Below are positions 16,610 through 25,292 of a DNA stretch of 64,000 nucleotides, piece by piece (the first letter of the stretch is position 1; each line of letters starts with the position of its first letter). The stretch is taken from the NCBI GenBank assembly GCA_937990185.1, contig CALKBI010000017.1, forward strand, positions 1 through 64,000, given 5' to 3'. The position numbers and the translations under genes are program-made. The notes beneath the pieces are model-generated. The model saw only the letters and a list, made by a program, of their open reading frames with translations, did no database searches and was not told where the DNA came from. The stretch is from an uncultured Neomegalonema sp. GTDB taxonomy: Bacteria; Pseudomonadota; Alphaproteobacteria; Rhodobacterales; Rhodobacteraceae.

Positions 16610-18217
16610 ATGAAACAAGTTCGATCTCTTATTACGGGGGCTATCTTTAGCGTCTCTGCGGCAGCCGTAGCGTTACCTGCGACTTATGTAAGCGCAGATA
16701 CCCCTGCCAGCATGTTGGTCATCGCGACCAGAATTGATGACATCACAACCCTCGACCCCGCCGAGTCATTTGAATTTGCAGGCAGTGACGTCAGTCGAAA
16801 TGTTTACGGCAAGTTGGTCAATTTTGATCCACTTGATCTCAGCAAAGGCTACCAACCCGATCTCGCGGAAAGCTGGGAAGTTTCCGAAGATGGCAAGACG
16901 ATAACCTTCACAATGCGCGAAGGCGTTACATTCCACTCCGGCAACCCTGTCACGGCTGAAGATGCTGAGTTTTCTCTTCGGCGCGCGGTTATCTTGGGCA
17001 AAACGCCCTCTTTCATCCTGACGCAATTCGGCTTCTCACCTGAGAATGTCGAAGAGACAATCAAAGCCGATGGTAACAAGCTATCGATTACGACCGACCA
17101 AAAATATGCAACATCATTCGTACTGAACTGCCTTACATCAACGATTGGCGGCATCGTCGACAAGAAAACCGTAATGGCAAACGAGGCTGACGGTGATCTT
17201 GGCAATGCTTGGCTGAAAACAAATACAGCCGGGTCAGGCGCCTACAAAGTTCTACGCTGGAATCCAAGCGAGTCCGTTACGATGCAATCGAACCCTGACT
17301 TTTATCTGGGTGAACCAGCAATGAAGCGTGTGATCATTCGTCACATTCAGGAAAGCGCAACACAACGCTTGTTGCTTGAAAAAGGCGACATTGACGTTGC
17401 CCGCAACTTAAACCCTGAAGACGTTGCCGGGGCTAGCAAAGCGCCAAACATTGTCATCGACAGCGAGTTACGTGGCCGGTTGATGTACACATCCTTCAAT
17501 CAAAAGCATCCAATGCTTTCGAAACCCAAAGTCGTTGAGGCGCTCAAATATCTGATCGACTACGAAGGGATGCAGAACAGCTTCCTGAATGGTCAGTACA
17601 CAATCCACCAAGCCTTCCTGCCGCGCACGTATCTTGGCGAGATTGACGACAAGCCCTACAACCTTGATGTTGAAAAGGCGAAAGCCCTTCTGAAAGAAGC
17701 AGGCGTCGAAGATGGTTTTGAAATTGAAGCTGGCGTACGCGAGGCTCAAGAACGTGTCGAGATCGCACAATCCCTACAAAATACGTTTGCTCAGGCAGGT
17801 ATTAAACTGAATTTGACCATCGGGACCGGCAAGCAAATCCTCACCAAATATCGTGCGCGCGAATTGGATATGTATATCGGTGCTTGGGGACCAGATTACC
17901 CTGACCCTCAAACCAACGCAGGTACATTCGCTTTCAACCCCGACAATGGCGATGAGGTAAAAGCAACCGGTCTGCTCGCCTATCGTAACGCTTGGGAGCC
18001 AGGCGAAATGAATGCGATGACAGAAGCCGCTGTTATCGAAGGGGATACGGATAAACGCCGCGAGATGTATGAGGAAATCCAGCGTTTGCACCAACAGACA
18101 GCGCCTTTCGCAATCATGTTCCAAAAGATTGAACAGGTTGGCCGCAAAGATTCAGTCAAAAATCTGACTCTCGGAAGCGCGATTACAGACGTTTCATACT
18201 GGCCTGTAACCAAGTAA
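16610..18217 (+). CDS. ABC importer substrate-binding protein, DppA/OppA family (SBP_bac_5)
   Basis: A 535-residue periplasmic binding protein for peptides or other charged small molecules. The start chosen has AGAGGA upstream and gives a classical signal peptide (MKQVRSLITGAIFSVSAAAV, cleavage near YVSA-D at about residue 31). The family core is clear: DDITTLDPAESFEFAGSDV, LAESWEVSEDGKTITFTMR, YAPDYPDP-like GAWGPDYPDPQTNAG. It is the first gene of a five-gene operon followed by two permeases and two ATPases. The ligand is not determinable; dipeptides, oligopeptides and quaternary amines are all transported by relatives. Confidence 0.94.
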   Translation: MKQVRSLITGAIFSVSAAAVALPATYVSADTPASMLVIATRIDDITTLDPAESFEFAGSDVSRNVYGKLVNFDPLDLSKGYQPDLAESWEVSEDGKTITFTMREGVTFHSGNPVTAEDAEFSLRRAVILGKTPSFILTQFGFSPENVEETIKADGNKLSITTDQKYATSFVLNCLTSTIGGIVDKKTVMANEADGDLGNAWLKTNTAGSGAYKVLRWNPSESVTMQSNPDFYLGEPAMKRVIIRHIQESATQRLLLEKGDIDVARNLNPEDVAGASKAPNIVIDSELRGRLMYTSFNQKHPMLSKPKVVEALKYLIDYEGMQNSFLNGQYTIHQAFLPRTYLGEIDDKPYNLDVEKAKALLKEAGVEDGFEIEAGVREAQERVEIAQSLQNTFAQAGIKLNLTIGTGKQILTKYRARELDMYIGAWGPDYPDPQTNAGTFAFNPDNGDEVKATGLLAYRNAWEPGEMNAMTEAAVIEGDTDKRREMYEEIQRLHQQTAPFAIMFQKIEQVGRKDSVKNLTLGSAITDVSYWPVTK

Positions 18218-18273
18218 GTGTCTGATATAAAAGCACCGTTTCCGGATTTATCCGGGGACGGAGTTAGGACCAC

Positions 18274-19326
18274 ATGACCGACAGCACAGATACAGCCAAG
18301 CGCACGTCGTTCTTTATGCCGACGCTTGTAAAGCTTACGACCACATTAGGCGCTATCGCCTTTACAATGCTGGGCTTGCTGTTCGTCACCTTCATGATCG
18401 GGCGGGTCATGCCGATTGACCCAGTGATTGCGGTTGTCGGAGAACGGGCATCGAAAGAATTATACGATGCGACCTTTCTCGAAATGGGCTTGGATAAACC
18501 TCTGATGGTCCAATTCGGTTATTACCTCGCAGATGTTTTGCAAGGTGACTTCGGAATGTCACGGCTGAACGGGCGGCCTGTTGCCGAAGACATTGCACGG
18601 GTATTTCCGGCGACACTTGAACTCGCAACACTGGGAACATTTATCGGCGTCTTCATTGGTGTTCCTCTCGGCGTGGTCGCTGCGGTTAAACGTGGAACAT
18701 GGATTGATCAAGTCGCACGGGTCATCGCGCTTGTCGGATATTCAATGCCGATTTTCTGGCTTGGATTGGTTAGCTTGTTAGTGTTTTACGGCATCCTCGG
18801 CTGGGTCGGAGGACCGGGGCGCGTCAGTATCTTCTACATGGATATTGTGCCACCCGTCACCGGCATGATCCTCGTGGATAGTATTCTTGATGGTAACTGG
18901 GAAGTTTTTTGGAATGCCGTCAGCCATATCATTTTACCAGCTTCCCTCCTCGGATATTTTAGCCTTGCTTATATCAGCCGCATGACGCGCTCTTTTATGC
19001 TCGAACAACTGAGCGCCGAATATATCACGACCGCGCGGGTGAAAGGATTGCCAGAGCGCTCTGTGATCTGGAAACACGCCTTCGGCAATATCAAAGTCCA
19101 GCTCATCACCGTTATTGCGCTCAGTTATGCAGGGTTGCTTGAAGGTTCGGTACTGACCGAAATTATCTTTTCGTGGCCCGGTATCGGTTCTTACATCACA
19201 ACTGCTTTGCTGTCAGCGGATATGAACGCCGTGCTTGGTGGAACCGTTGTTGTCGGTCTGGTTTTCGTATGCCTCAACGTGTTCTCTGATTTGCTCTACA
19301 AATTCTACGATCCGAGGGCCAAGTGA
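18274..19326 (+). CDS. ABC importer permease, DppB type
   Basis: A 350-residue inner-membrane permease with about six transmembrane helices. The conserved cytoplasmic EAA loop that contacts the ATPase is seen as EYITTARVKGLPERSVIWKHAFGN. The N-terminal family motif G-RVMPIDPV (usual GDP) and the AGLLEGSVLTEIIFSWPGIG segment are typical of DppB/OppB. It lies 56 bases after the binding-protein gene and is followed by the DppC-type permease gene 10 bases later. Confidence 0.94.
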   Translation: MTDSTDTAKRTSFFMPTLVKLTTTLGAIAFTMLGLLFVTFMIGRVMPIDPVIAVVGERASKELYDATFLEMGLDKPLMVQFGYYLADVLQGDFGMSRLNGRPVAEDIARVFPATLELATLGTFIGVFIGVPLGVVAAVKRGTWIDQVARVIALVGYSMPIFWLGLVSLLVFYGILGWVGGPGRVSIFYMDIVPPVTGMILVDSILDGNWEVFWNAVSHIILPASLLGYFSLAYISRMTRSFMLEQLSAEYITTARVKGLPERSVIWKHAFGNIKVQLITVIALSYAGLLEGSVLTEIIFSWPGIGSYITTALLSADMNAVLGGTVVVGLVFVCLNVFSDLLYKFYDPRAK

Positions 19327-19336
19327 GGATTCCTCA

Positions 19337-20260
19337 GTGACAGACAGAATTTCTCAATCGGGGTGGAGAGCATGGCTGACATCAGACACGCCCACCTCTA
19401 GGCGTCAAGCAAAGCTGTCGTCATGGTATCACGGATGGCTCGCGTTTCGCGGTAATCCGATGGCAATGTTCGGCTTGGGGATTTTGATCTTTCTAATCCT
19501 TGTAGCAATATTTGCCCCCCTAATCGCTCCGCATGATCCCCTGGCGCAAGATCTAGGCAACCGTCTAAAGCCATTAGGCGAAAGCGGTCACTTACTTGGC
19601 ACAGATTCGTTAGGGCGCGACATTCTAAGCCGCCTGATCTATGGCGCACGCATCACGCTCTATATCGTTATTCTCGTTGCATTGATCGCGCCGGTGGTTG
19701 GTCTTTTTATTGGGACTGTCGCCGGATACACGGGCGGCATCATTGATGCGATATTGATGCGAATTACCGACATCTTCTTGGCGTTTCCACGTTTGGTTTT
19801 GGCATTGGCTTTTGTAGCCGCGTTAGGAGCGGGAATCGAGAATGCAGTTCTCGCGATTGCACTCACCGCATGGCCTCCCTACGCGCGTATTGCCCGAGCG
19901 GAGACACTGACAATCCGCAATTCCGATTATATCAGCGCCGTCCGGCTGCAAGGCGCGGGACCGCTACGGATCATCACGAAGCACATATGGCCGCTTTGTC
20001 TATCCTCGCTAATCGTTCGGGTCACACTCGATATGGCGGGGATTATCTTGGCCGCCGCAGGTTTAGGTTTTCTCGGAATGGGCGCGCAGCCACCGACACC
20101 GGAATGGGGTGCAATGATCTCTGAAGGCCGCCGGTTTATACTCGACCACTGGTGGGTCGCGACAATGCCGGGATTGGCGATCTTTACCGTCAGTCTTGCA
20201 TTTAATTTGCTTGGCGACGGATTACGCGATGTCCTTGATCCAAAGGACGGCGGTTCATGA
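19337..20260 (+). CDS. ABC importer permease, DppC type
   Basis: A 307-residue permease. I start it at GTG 19337, which has GAGGA about 7 bases upstream and lies just after the preceding stop; the longer open frame from 19235 would overlap the upstream gene by 92 bases. The family segments are DPLAQDLGNRLKPLGESGHLLGTDSLGRDILSRLIYGAR in two halves, the EAA loop DYISAVRLQGAGPLRIITKHIWP, and PPTPEWGAMI near the C-terminus. About six transmembrane helices. The stop overlaps the next ATG (ATGA). Confidence 0.93.
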   Translation: MTDRISQSGWRAWLTSDTPTSRRQAKLSSWYHGWLAFRGNPMAMFGLGILIFLILVAIFAPLIAPHDPLAQDLGNRLKPLGESGHLLGTDSLGRDILSRLIYGARITLYIVILVALIAPVVGLFIGTVAGYTGGIIDAILMRITDIFLAFPRLVLALAFVAALGAGIENAVLAIALTAWPPYARIARAETLTIRNSDYISAVRLQGAGPLRIITKHIWPLCLSSLIVRVTLDMAGIILAAAGLGFLGMGAQPPTPEWGAMISEGRRFILDHWWVATMPGLAIFTVSLAFNLLGDGLRDVLDPKDGGS

Positions 20261-21111
20261 GTTTGCTCGACGTCGAAAACTTGTGGGTTAAGTTTCCAAC
20301 GCGGACAGGGGTATTCGATGCCGTGCGCGGCATCTCATTTTCGCTCGGGCAAGAACGGCTTGGGATTGTCGGGGAATCCGGTTCAGGCAAGTCGATGACA
20401 GGCCGCGCAATTCTCAAACTGATCCGACCACCGGGACAAATCATCGCGGATCGTATCGCAATTGAAGGCGAAGACATAATCGCCATGAACGAACGCCAAA
20501 TGCGAAAGGTTCGCGGCGAACGGATTTCTATGGTCATGCAAGACCCTAAATTTTCGCTCAATCCAGTGATGACAGTCGGCAATCAAATAATGGAAGCATA
20601 TCGCATCCATACGCGCAGCTCAAAAACCGAAGCAAAGCGCAAAGCATTGGAGATGCTGGAAGCCGTTTCCATTCGTGATCAGGAACGGGTGTTTCGCGCC
20701 TATCCGCATGAAATGTCGGGCGGCATGGGACAGCGCATTATGATTGCTATGATGCTAATCCCAGATCCCCGAATTCTTATCGCGGACGAACCGACCTCTG
20801 CGCTTGATGTATCCGTGCAAACTCAAGTGCTCAGCATCATTGATCGGCTCGTTAAAGAGCGCGGTATGGGTTTGATCTTTATTAGTCACGATCTCAATCT
20901 GGTGTCGTCGTTCTGTGACCGCGTTCTGATCATGTATTCGGGGCGGATCGTTGAGACATGCCGGGCCGACAAACTGCATGAAGCGCAACACCCTTACACA
21001 CGCGGATTGCTCAACTCACTGCCCCGGCTCGACGCGCCAAATCGACGCTTAGAGGTTTTACAGCGTGATCCGGCTTGGCGAGATGCGCCGAGCGTGAGTG
21101 GCCGGATATGA
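20257..21111 (+). CDS. ABC importer ATP-binding protein, DppD type
   Basis: A 284-residue ATPase that powers the importer together with the next gene product. Walker A is GESGSGKS, Walker B ILIADEPTSALDVS, and the H-loop FISHDLN. The signature motif reads MSGGMGQR instead of the common LSGGQ, a variant frequent in DppD/OppD. The C-terminal oligopeptide-transporter extension is present (HPYTRGLLNSLPRLD) but short, and I do not see the cysteine cluster found in some DppD proteins. Start overlaps the permease stop (ATGA). Confidence 0.94.
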   Translation: MSLLDVENLWVKFPTRTGVFDAVRGISFSLGQERLGIVGESGSGKSMTGRAILKLIRPPGQIIADRIAIEGEDIIAMNERQMRKVRGERISMVMQDPKFSLNPVMTVGNQIMEAYRIHTRSSKTEAKRKALEMLEAVSIRDQERVFRAYPHEMSGGMGQRIMIAMMLIPDPRILIADEPTSALDVSVQTQVLSIIDRLVKERGMGLIFISHDLNLVSSFCDRVLIMYSGRIVETCRADKLHEAQHPYTRGLLNSLPRLDAPNRRLEVLQRDPAWRDAPSVSGRI

Positions 21112-21881
21112 ACGCCATTGATATTTCTGACCTGAATGTCTGGTTCGGCAAAGGCCGCGACCGCGTTGATGCCGTTCGCAATGTGTCGCTTACATTAGCA
21201 CAAGGTGGTAGCTTGGGTTTGGTGGGTGAAAGCGGTTCAGGAAAATCAACGATCCTACGGGCGCTCACTGGCCTTGCACCAAACTGGACCGGCCAAATGG
21301 CGGTCGTAGGGGAGACGTTAGGGCGTCGCCGGACGCGCAGTTTTTACCAGACAGTGCAGATGGTGTTTCAAGACCCGTATGCCTCGCTTCATCCCCGCCA
21401 TTCGATAGATCAAGTGTTGAGCGAGACGCTAACACTCCACGGTTATCGTGACATAGAACCACGCATCGAAAAACTGCTCGCCGATGTCGGCCTCGGGCCA
21501 AGTTTCAGGTTTCGGTATCCGCATCAGCTTTCGGGCGGCCAACGGCAAAGAGTGGCCATTGCAAGGGCGCTCGCACCGGAACCTGCAATCCTGTTATTGG
21601 ACGAACCAACCTCTGCGCTCGATGTATCGGTGCAAGCAGAAATTCTTAACTTGCTGACGGATATCAGAGCAGAGCGTAACTTATCCTATATGATGGTATC
21701 GCATGACCTCGCCGTCGTCGGGCATATGTGCGAACGGATTGCCGTAATGCAAAATGGCGAGATTGTTGAAACGATGTCAGTCGATGATATGCGCGCCATG
21801 CGCATGACCCACCCCTATTCCAAACATTTGCTCTCGGCGTCTATGGGAGTGCAAACCGACGATATACTCAGCGACCTTTGA
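21108..21881 (+). CDS. ABC importer ATP-binding protein, DppF type
   Basis: A 257-residue second ATPase of the importer. The start used is the ATG overlapping the previous stop (ATGA); an earlier in-frame start at 21075 would overlap more. Walker A GESGSGKS, signature LSGGQRQR, Walker B ILLLDEPTSALDVS and H-loop MVSHDLAVV are intact. The C-terminal HPYSKHLLSASM is family-typical. It completes the set SBP-B-C-D-F. The 3' end overlaps the convergent enoyl-CoA hydratase gene by 14 bases. Confidence 0.93.
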   Translation: MNAIDISDLNVWFGKGRDRVDAVRNVSLTLAQGGSLGLVGESGSGKSTILRALTGLAPNWTGQMAVVGETLGRRRTRSFYQTVQMVFQDPYASLHPRHSIDQVLSETLTLHGYRDIEPRIEKLLADVGLGPSFRFRYPHQLSGGQRQRVAIARALAPEPAILLLDEPTSALDVSVQAEILNLLTDIRAERNLSYMMVSHDLAVVGHMCERIAVMQNGEIVETMSVDDMRAMRMTHPYSKHLLSASMGVQTDDILSDL

Positions 21882-22692
21882 AAACAGCTTTACGTTTTTC
21901 GTTAAAGGCCAGCACCCCTTCGCGGCGATCTTCCGTTGGAACGGTTCGGTTATAAGCTTCGATCTCAAAAGCCAGCCCGTCAGAAAGTGACATGCCAAGC
22001 CCGTGATGAATAGCTTGCTTGGCTTGTCGTACACCGATAGGCGCATTGGCCGCGATACGTTCGGCAGTTTCGAGAGCCGCATCTAATAGCTGGGCTTGCG
22101 GATACACCGCATTGACCAATCCCCATTCCGCCGCCTCGATTGCCGTGAACGGTCGGCCTGACAGTATCAGCTCTTTCGCGCGACGTTCTCCCATCGCACG
22201 GGCGAGCGTCTGCGTGCCCCCTGCCCCGGGAATAATTCCAAGCGTCACTTCGGTCATCGCAAAGCGTGCCGTATCCGCCGCATAAAGAAAATCCATCGTC
22301 GCGGCGATCTCGCAACCACCGCCATAAGCCGCGCCGTTGACAGCGCCGATCATCGGTGTCGGGCAATCAAGCAACGCACGAACCATACGTTCAAAGATCA
22401 GATGCTGACGCCCCCAAGCCTCATCACTCATGCCTTTGCGTTCTTTTAAATCGCCGCCTGCGCAAAACGCCTTCTCGCCCTCTCCGGTCACGACAACACA
22501 GCGCACTTCGCACGGATCAAGCGAAAGCCCTTCAAAAACTTCCGTTACATCCCGTGAAAGCTGCGTATTCATGGCATTAGAAGCCTCTGGGCGCGAGAGC
22601 ATGACCATTAATACATGTTCACGCGGCGTAGACAGCTTGAGCGTTTCATATTCTTTTGCCACAGCAGAGCACCTTCGATTTAGATGTATCAA
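21868..22692 (-). CDS. Enoyl-CoA hydratase/isomerase family protein
   Basis: A 274-residue crotonase-fold protein that hydrates or isomerises an enoyl-CoA. Oxyanion-hole segments are AFCAGGDLKERKGM and NGAAYGGGCEIA; the catalytic Glu region is MTEVTLGIIPGAGGTQTLARAMG, matching true hydratases (two Glu positions, GIIPGAGGTQ). The start is uncertain: the listed ATG or a GTG about ten codons later (before AKEYETLKL, with GAAGGTG upstream). It is divergent from a CaiB/BaiF CoA-transferase gene and may serve the same catabolic route. Substrate unknown. Confidence 0.9.
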   Translation of the reverse strand: MIHLNRRCSAVAKEYETLKLSTPREHVLMVMLSRPEASNAMNTQLSRDVTEVFEGLSLDPCEVRCVVVTGEGEKAFCAGGDLKERKGMSDEAWGRQHLIFERMVRALLDCPTPMIGAVNGAAYGGGCEIAATMDFLYAADTARFAMTEVTLGIIPGAGGTQTLARAMGERRAKELILSGRPFTAIEAAEWGLVNAVYPQAQLLDAALETAERIAANAPIGVRQAKQAIHHGLGMSLSDGLAFEIEAYNRTVPTEDRREGVLAFNEKRKAVFKGR

Positions 22693-22748
22693 GGCTTGCG
22701 ATTGAGCGCATTTCTGTCAACGGTGCAATCATTTGATTGAGGAGCGTT

Positions 22749-23876
22749 ATGGGACTGGATCGCGAACTTGATGGTATTCTTGTCGTATCGCTCGAACAAG
22801 CGGTCGCTGCGCCCTATTGTGGGGTGCTCTTGGCCGACGCCGGAGCACGGGTGATCAAGGTCGAACGACCGGAGGGGGATTTCGCGCGCAGTTATGATCG
22901 TGGAGCCGACGGGCAAAGCACAATCTTTGCTTGGCTGAACCATGGAAAAGAATCGGTCTGCATTGATCTGAACGACCCTCAAGACGAAGCCATCTTACGG
23001 GCGATGTTGCGGAGCGCAGATGTGTTCTTGCACAATCTCGCCCCCAACGCCTTGGCAAAACGAGGATATAGCGGCGATACATTAAGGGCGAACAATCCCG
23101 GATTGATAACCTGTGAAATTACCGGCTATGGAACCGAAGGGGCCGCCGCCAAGCGTAAGGCTTATGACTTCTTGATCCAAGCAGAGGCCGGTTTATGTGC
23201 AGTAACCGGCACAGCAGACCAACCGTCGCGTGTCGGGGTATCAATCACAGACCTATCCGCAGGGCTTACAGCTTTCTCCGCTATTCTCCGCGCTCTGATC
23301 CAGCGAGGACGCACAGGAGTTGGTATTGATCTCTCCATTTCGATGTTTGATGTTATCGCTGATTGGATGAACATGCCGCTGCTCGGGCATCGCTATTTTG
23401 GCCCTGCTCCGCAAAGACTCGGGCTGACCCATACATTCGTCGCCCCTTACGGAGCTTTCGAAGCATCCGATGGTGTCGTTATGATCTCAATCCAAAACAA
23501 CCGCGAGTTTGCGACGTTTTGCGAAGCGATACTCAGCCAGCCATATTTGGCGGATGATCCCCGCTTTGCCGACAATCCCGACCGCGTGGAAAACCGCGAC
23601 GCTTTGACAGCGATCATCAATAATGTCTTTGGTGAGCGAACGCGAGAAGCGCTGATCGACGACCTAGAAACCGCAAAAATCGCCTGCGCGCGATTGAACG
23701 AAGTCTCGGACCTCTCTGATCATGCCTTCTTACGAAATCAGGACGTAATGATTGGAGAAGCAGTGGTTTCGATTGCTGACCTGCCCGTTCAAACCGACAA
23801 CCCCCGCCGCACCAAAGCACCAACCCTTGGCGAGCATACCGCGTTGATTAAGACAGAGTTTGGAGTCTCGACGTGA
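22749..23876 (+). CDS. CaiB/BaiF family CoA-transferase
   Basis: A 375-residue class III CoA-transferase, moving CoA between carboxylic acids through an aspartyl-CoA intermediate. Family segments: SLEQAVAAPYCGVLLADAGA, VIKVERPEGDFARSYD, FAWLNHGKESVCIDL, and the catalytic Asp in AYDFLIQAEAG. The start used has GAGGAG just upstream; a TTG at 22737 is also in frame. Its stop overlaps the GTG of the KAP NTPase gene (GTGA), and the next metabolic gene, an acyl-CoA dehydrogenase, lies beyond that insertion. Substrates are unknown; dicarboxylic or methyl-branched acids are common in this family. Confidence 0.92.
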   Translation: MGLDRELDGILVVSLEQAVAAPYCGVLLADAGARVIKVERPEGDFARSYDRGADGQSTIFAWLNHGKESVCIDLNDPQDEAILRAMLRSADVFLHNLAPNALAKRGYSGDTLRANNPGLITCEITGYGTEGAAAKRKAYDFLIQAEAGLCAVTGTADQPSRVGVSITDLSAGLTAFSAILRALIQRGRTGVGIDLSISMFDVIADWMNMPLLGHRYFGPAPQRLGLTHTFVAPYGAFEASDGVVMISIQNNREFATFCEAILSQPYLADDPRFADNPDRVENRDALTAIINNVFGERTREALIDDLETAKIACARLNEVSDLSDHAFLRNQDVMIGEAVVSIADLPVQTDNPRRTKAPTLGEHTALIKTEFGVST

Positions 23877-25288
23877 CTGACAAAGATCAAGATGTAAGCA
23901 AACTGCCATGGCTCGGGCGGGAAAGCCGCGCCGCGAACTTTTCATCAATTGTAACCAGCCTTTCTAAAGCCCACGTAATTTCAATCGAAGCGGGCTTCGG
24001 TTACGGCAAGACAATCTTTGCGAAAAAATGGACTGGACAACTACGCGACCAAGAAGAAACTGTCATCACATTTGATGCATGGAAGGCTGATCATACGGAC
24101 GATCCTTTGATGGCCTTTGCTGGTAAGTTGTTAGATCATCTACCACCCCCACCGGAAGGTTCCTCAGCAGAGGAAATCAAAGGCTCCAAGGTCTATAAAG
24201 CATTGGGAAACATAACGAAAATTGCATGTATTGCTGGCGGAAAACTCGCAGCCGGAACCTATGGAGCCGATGCTGTCGCAGACTATCTGGAAGCCGCTGA
24301 TAACACGGACGAAAAAGCAGTTATAGAGGCTGTCGTTAAGGCGGCGGGGGGAGAAGCATCAAAACAGTTCGTCAATTTACTTGCGACGCAGTTCATAAGA
24401 GAAAAAATACGCGAAAAAGATTTGCGAAAACAGCTAAAGGCACTTCGCGAGCAATTGGATGAAAGCAATAAAGGCCGGATCATCATTATCATTGATGAAC
24501 TGGATCGTTGCCGACCCGATTTCGCGATTTCTATGTTAGAGGCGATAAAACACCTCTTTGATGTAGAAGGCTACATCTTCGTCCTGATGATTAATCCTGA
24601 GCAAATCGAACGCACCGCAGGCCGGTTATTCGGCAAGATTGAAGGTGGCGAACCCTACTTTGCGAAATTTGTCGACTTACGTCTCGAACTGGGCCTCCCG
24701 GCTTATGACGAACTCACAAAACTCCTTTTCGAGCCACTTGATGACAAATTTACGCCCCTAACTGAGTCACCTGATTTCCGCTTTCCAAAGGCCGCTGAAT
24801 GGATGTCTAAGTTTGCGGAAATATTAGCTGTAACACCGCGTCAGATAGATTCCGCGATGCGACACACCGAAATTGCGATGATGTTAGCTCAAGACAAACC
24901 GGTTGACCCGGTCTATTTATTTTGTGCATTCCTATTAAAAACATCACCCGGTAAAGAAGGTGAGGCCAGCGAACTAATTAATGAACATATCCCGTGGGTA
25001 AGCTTTGGCGTTGAGATCGGAGACAGAATCGACAAAGCATTGGAGAAAACGAATAAGTTATATGAACCAGGAAAGCGCGATGTTTTTGGTTCTGAGATTT
25101 ACGATATTTACGTTAATCTAGAACAAGATGGCTTGCAGTTAATTGGTAAAAATCCTGAGTTTGGCTTTCACAGAAACGTCTTAAACGAGAAATACGAACT
25201 CCTGAAGAATGCCCGAGAAACAGCCAAAGTTTATCATGAATTCCTACCTTCTCTCGTAAACACCTCAGTCGAAATTCAGGCGTCGTAA
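23873..25288 (+). CDS. KAP family P-loop NTPase
   Basis: A 471-residue STAND-like KAP NTPase. Walker A is GFGYGKT (41-47); the KAP-typical FDAWK follows at 68-72; Walker B with the DELDRC signature lies at 203-213 (IIIIIDELDRCRPD). No transmembrane insertion stands out, except a mildly hydrophobic stretch near 118-137. Some KAP proteins, such as F-plasmid PifA, act in phage exclusion; others are membrane-linked signalling ATPases. The GTG start overlaps the CoA-transferase stop (GTGA), and the stop is 4 bases before the next ATG, so it sits exactly between two fatty-acid-type catabolic genes without damaging either. The base composition looks more A/T-rich than its neighbours, suggesting transfer. 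Confidence 0.88.
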   Translation: MTDKDQDVSKLPWLGRESRAANFSSIVTSLSKAHVISIEAGFGYGKTIFAKKWTGQLRDQEETVITFDAWKADHTDDPLMAFAGKLLDHLPPPPEGSSAEEIKGSKVYKALGNITKIACIAGGKLAAGTYGADAVADYLEAADNTDEKAVIEAVVKAAGGEASKQFVNLLATQFIREKIREKDLRKQLKALREQLDESNKGRIIIIIDELDRCRPDFAISMLEAIKHLFDVEGYIFVLMINPEQIERTAGRLFGKIEGGEPYFAKFVDLRLELGLPAYDELTKLLFEPLDDKFTPLTESPDFRFPKAAEWMSKFAEILAVTPRQIDSAMRHTEIAMMLAQDKPVDPVYLFCAFLLKTSPGKEGEASELINEHIPWVSFGVEIGDRIDKALEKTNKLYEPGKRDVFGSEIYDIYVNLEQDGLQLIGKNPEFGFHRNVLNEKYELLKNARETAKVYHEFLPSLVNTSVEIQAS

Positions 25289-25292
25289 TGCA

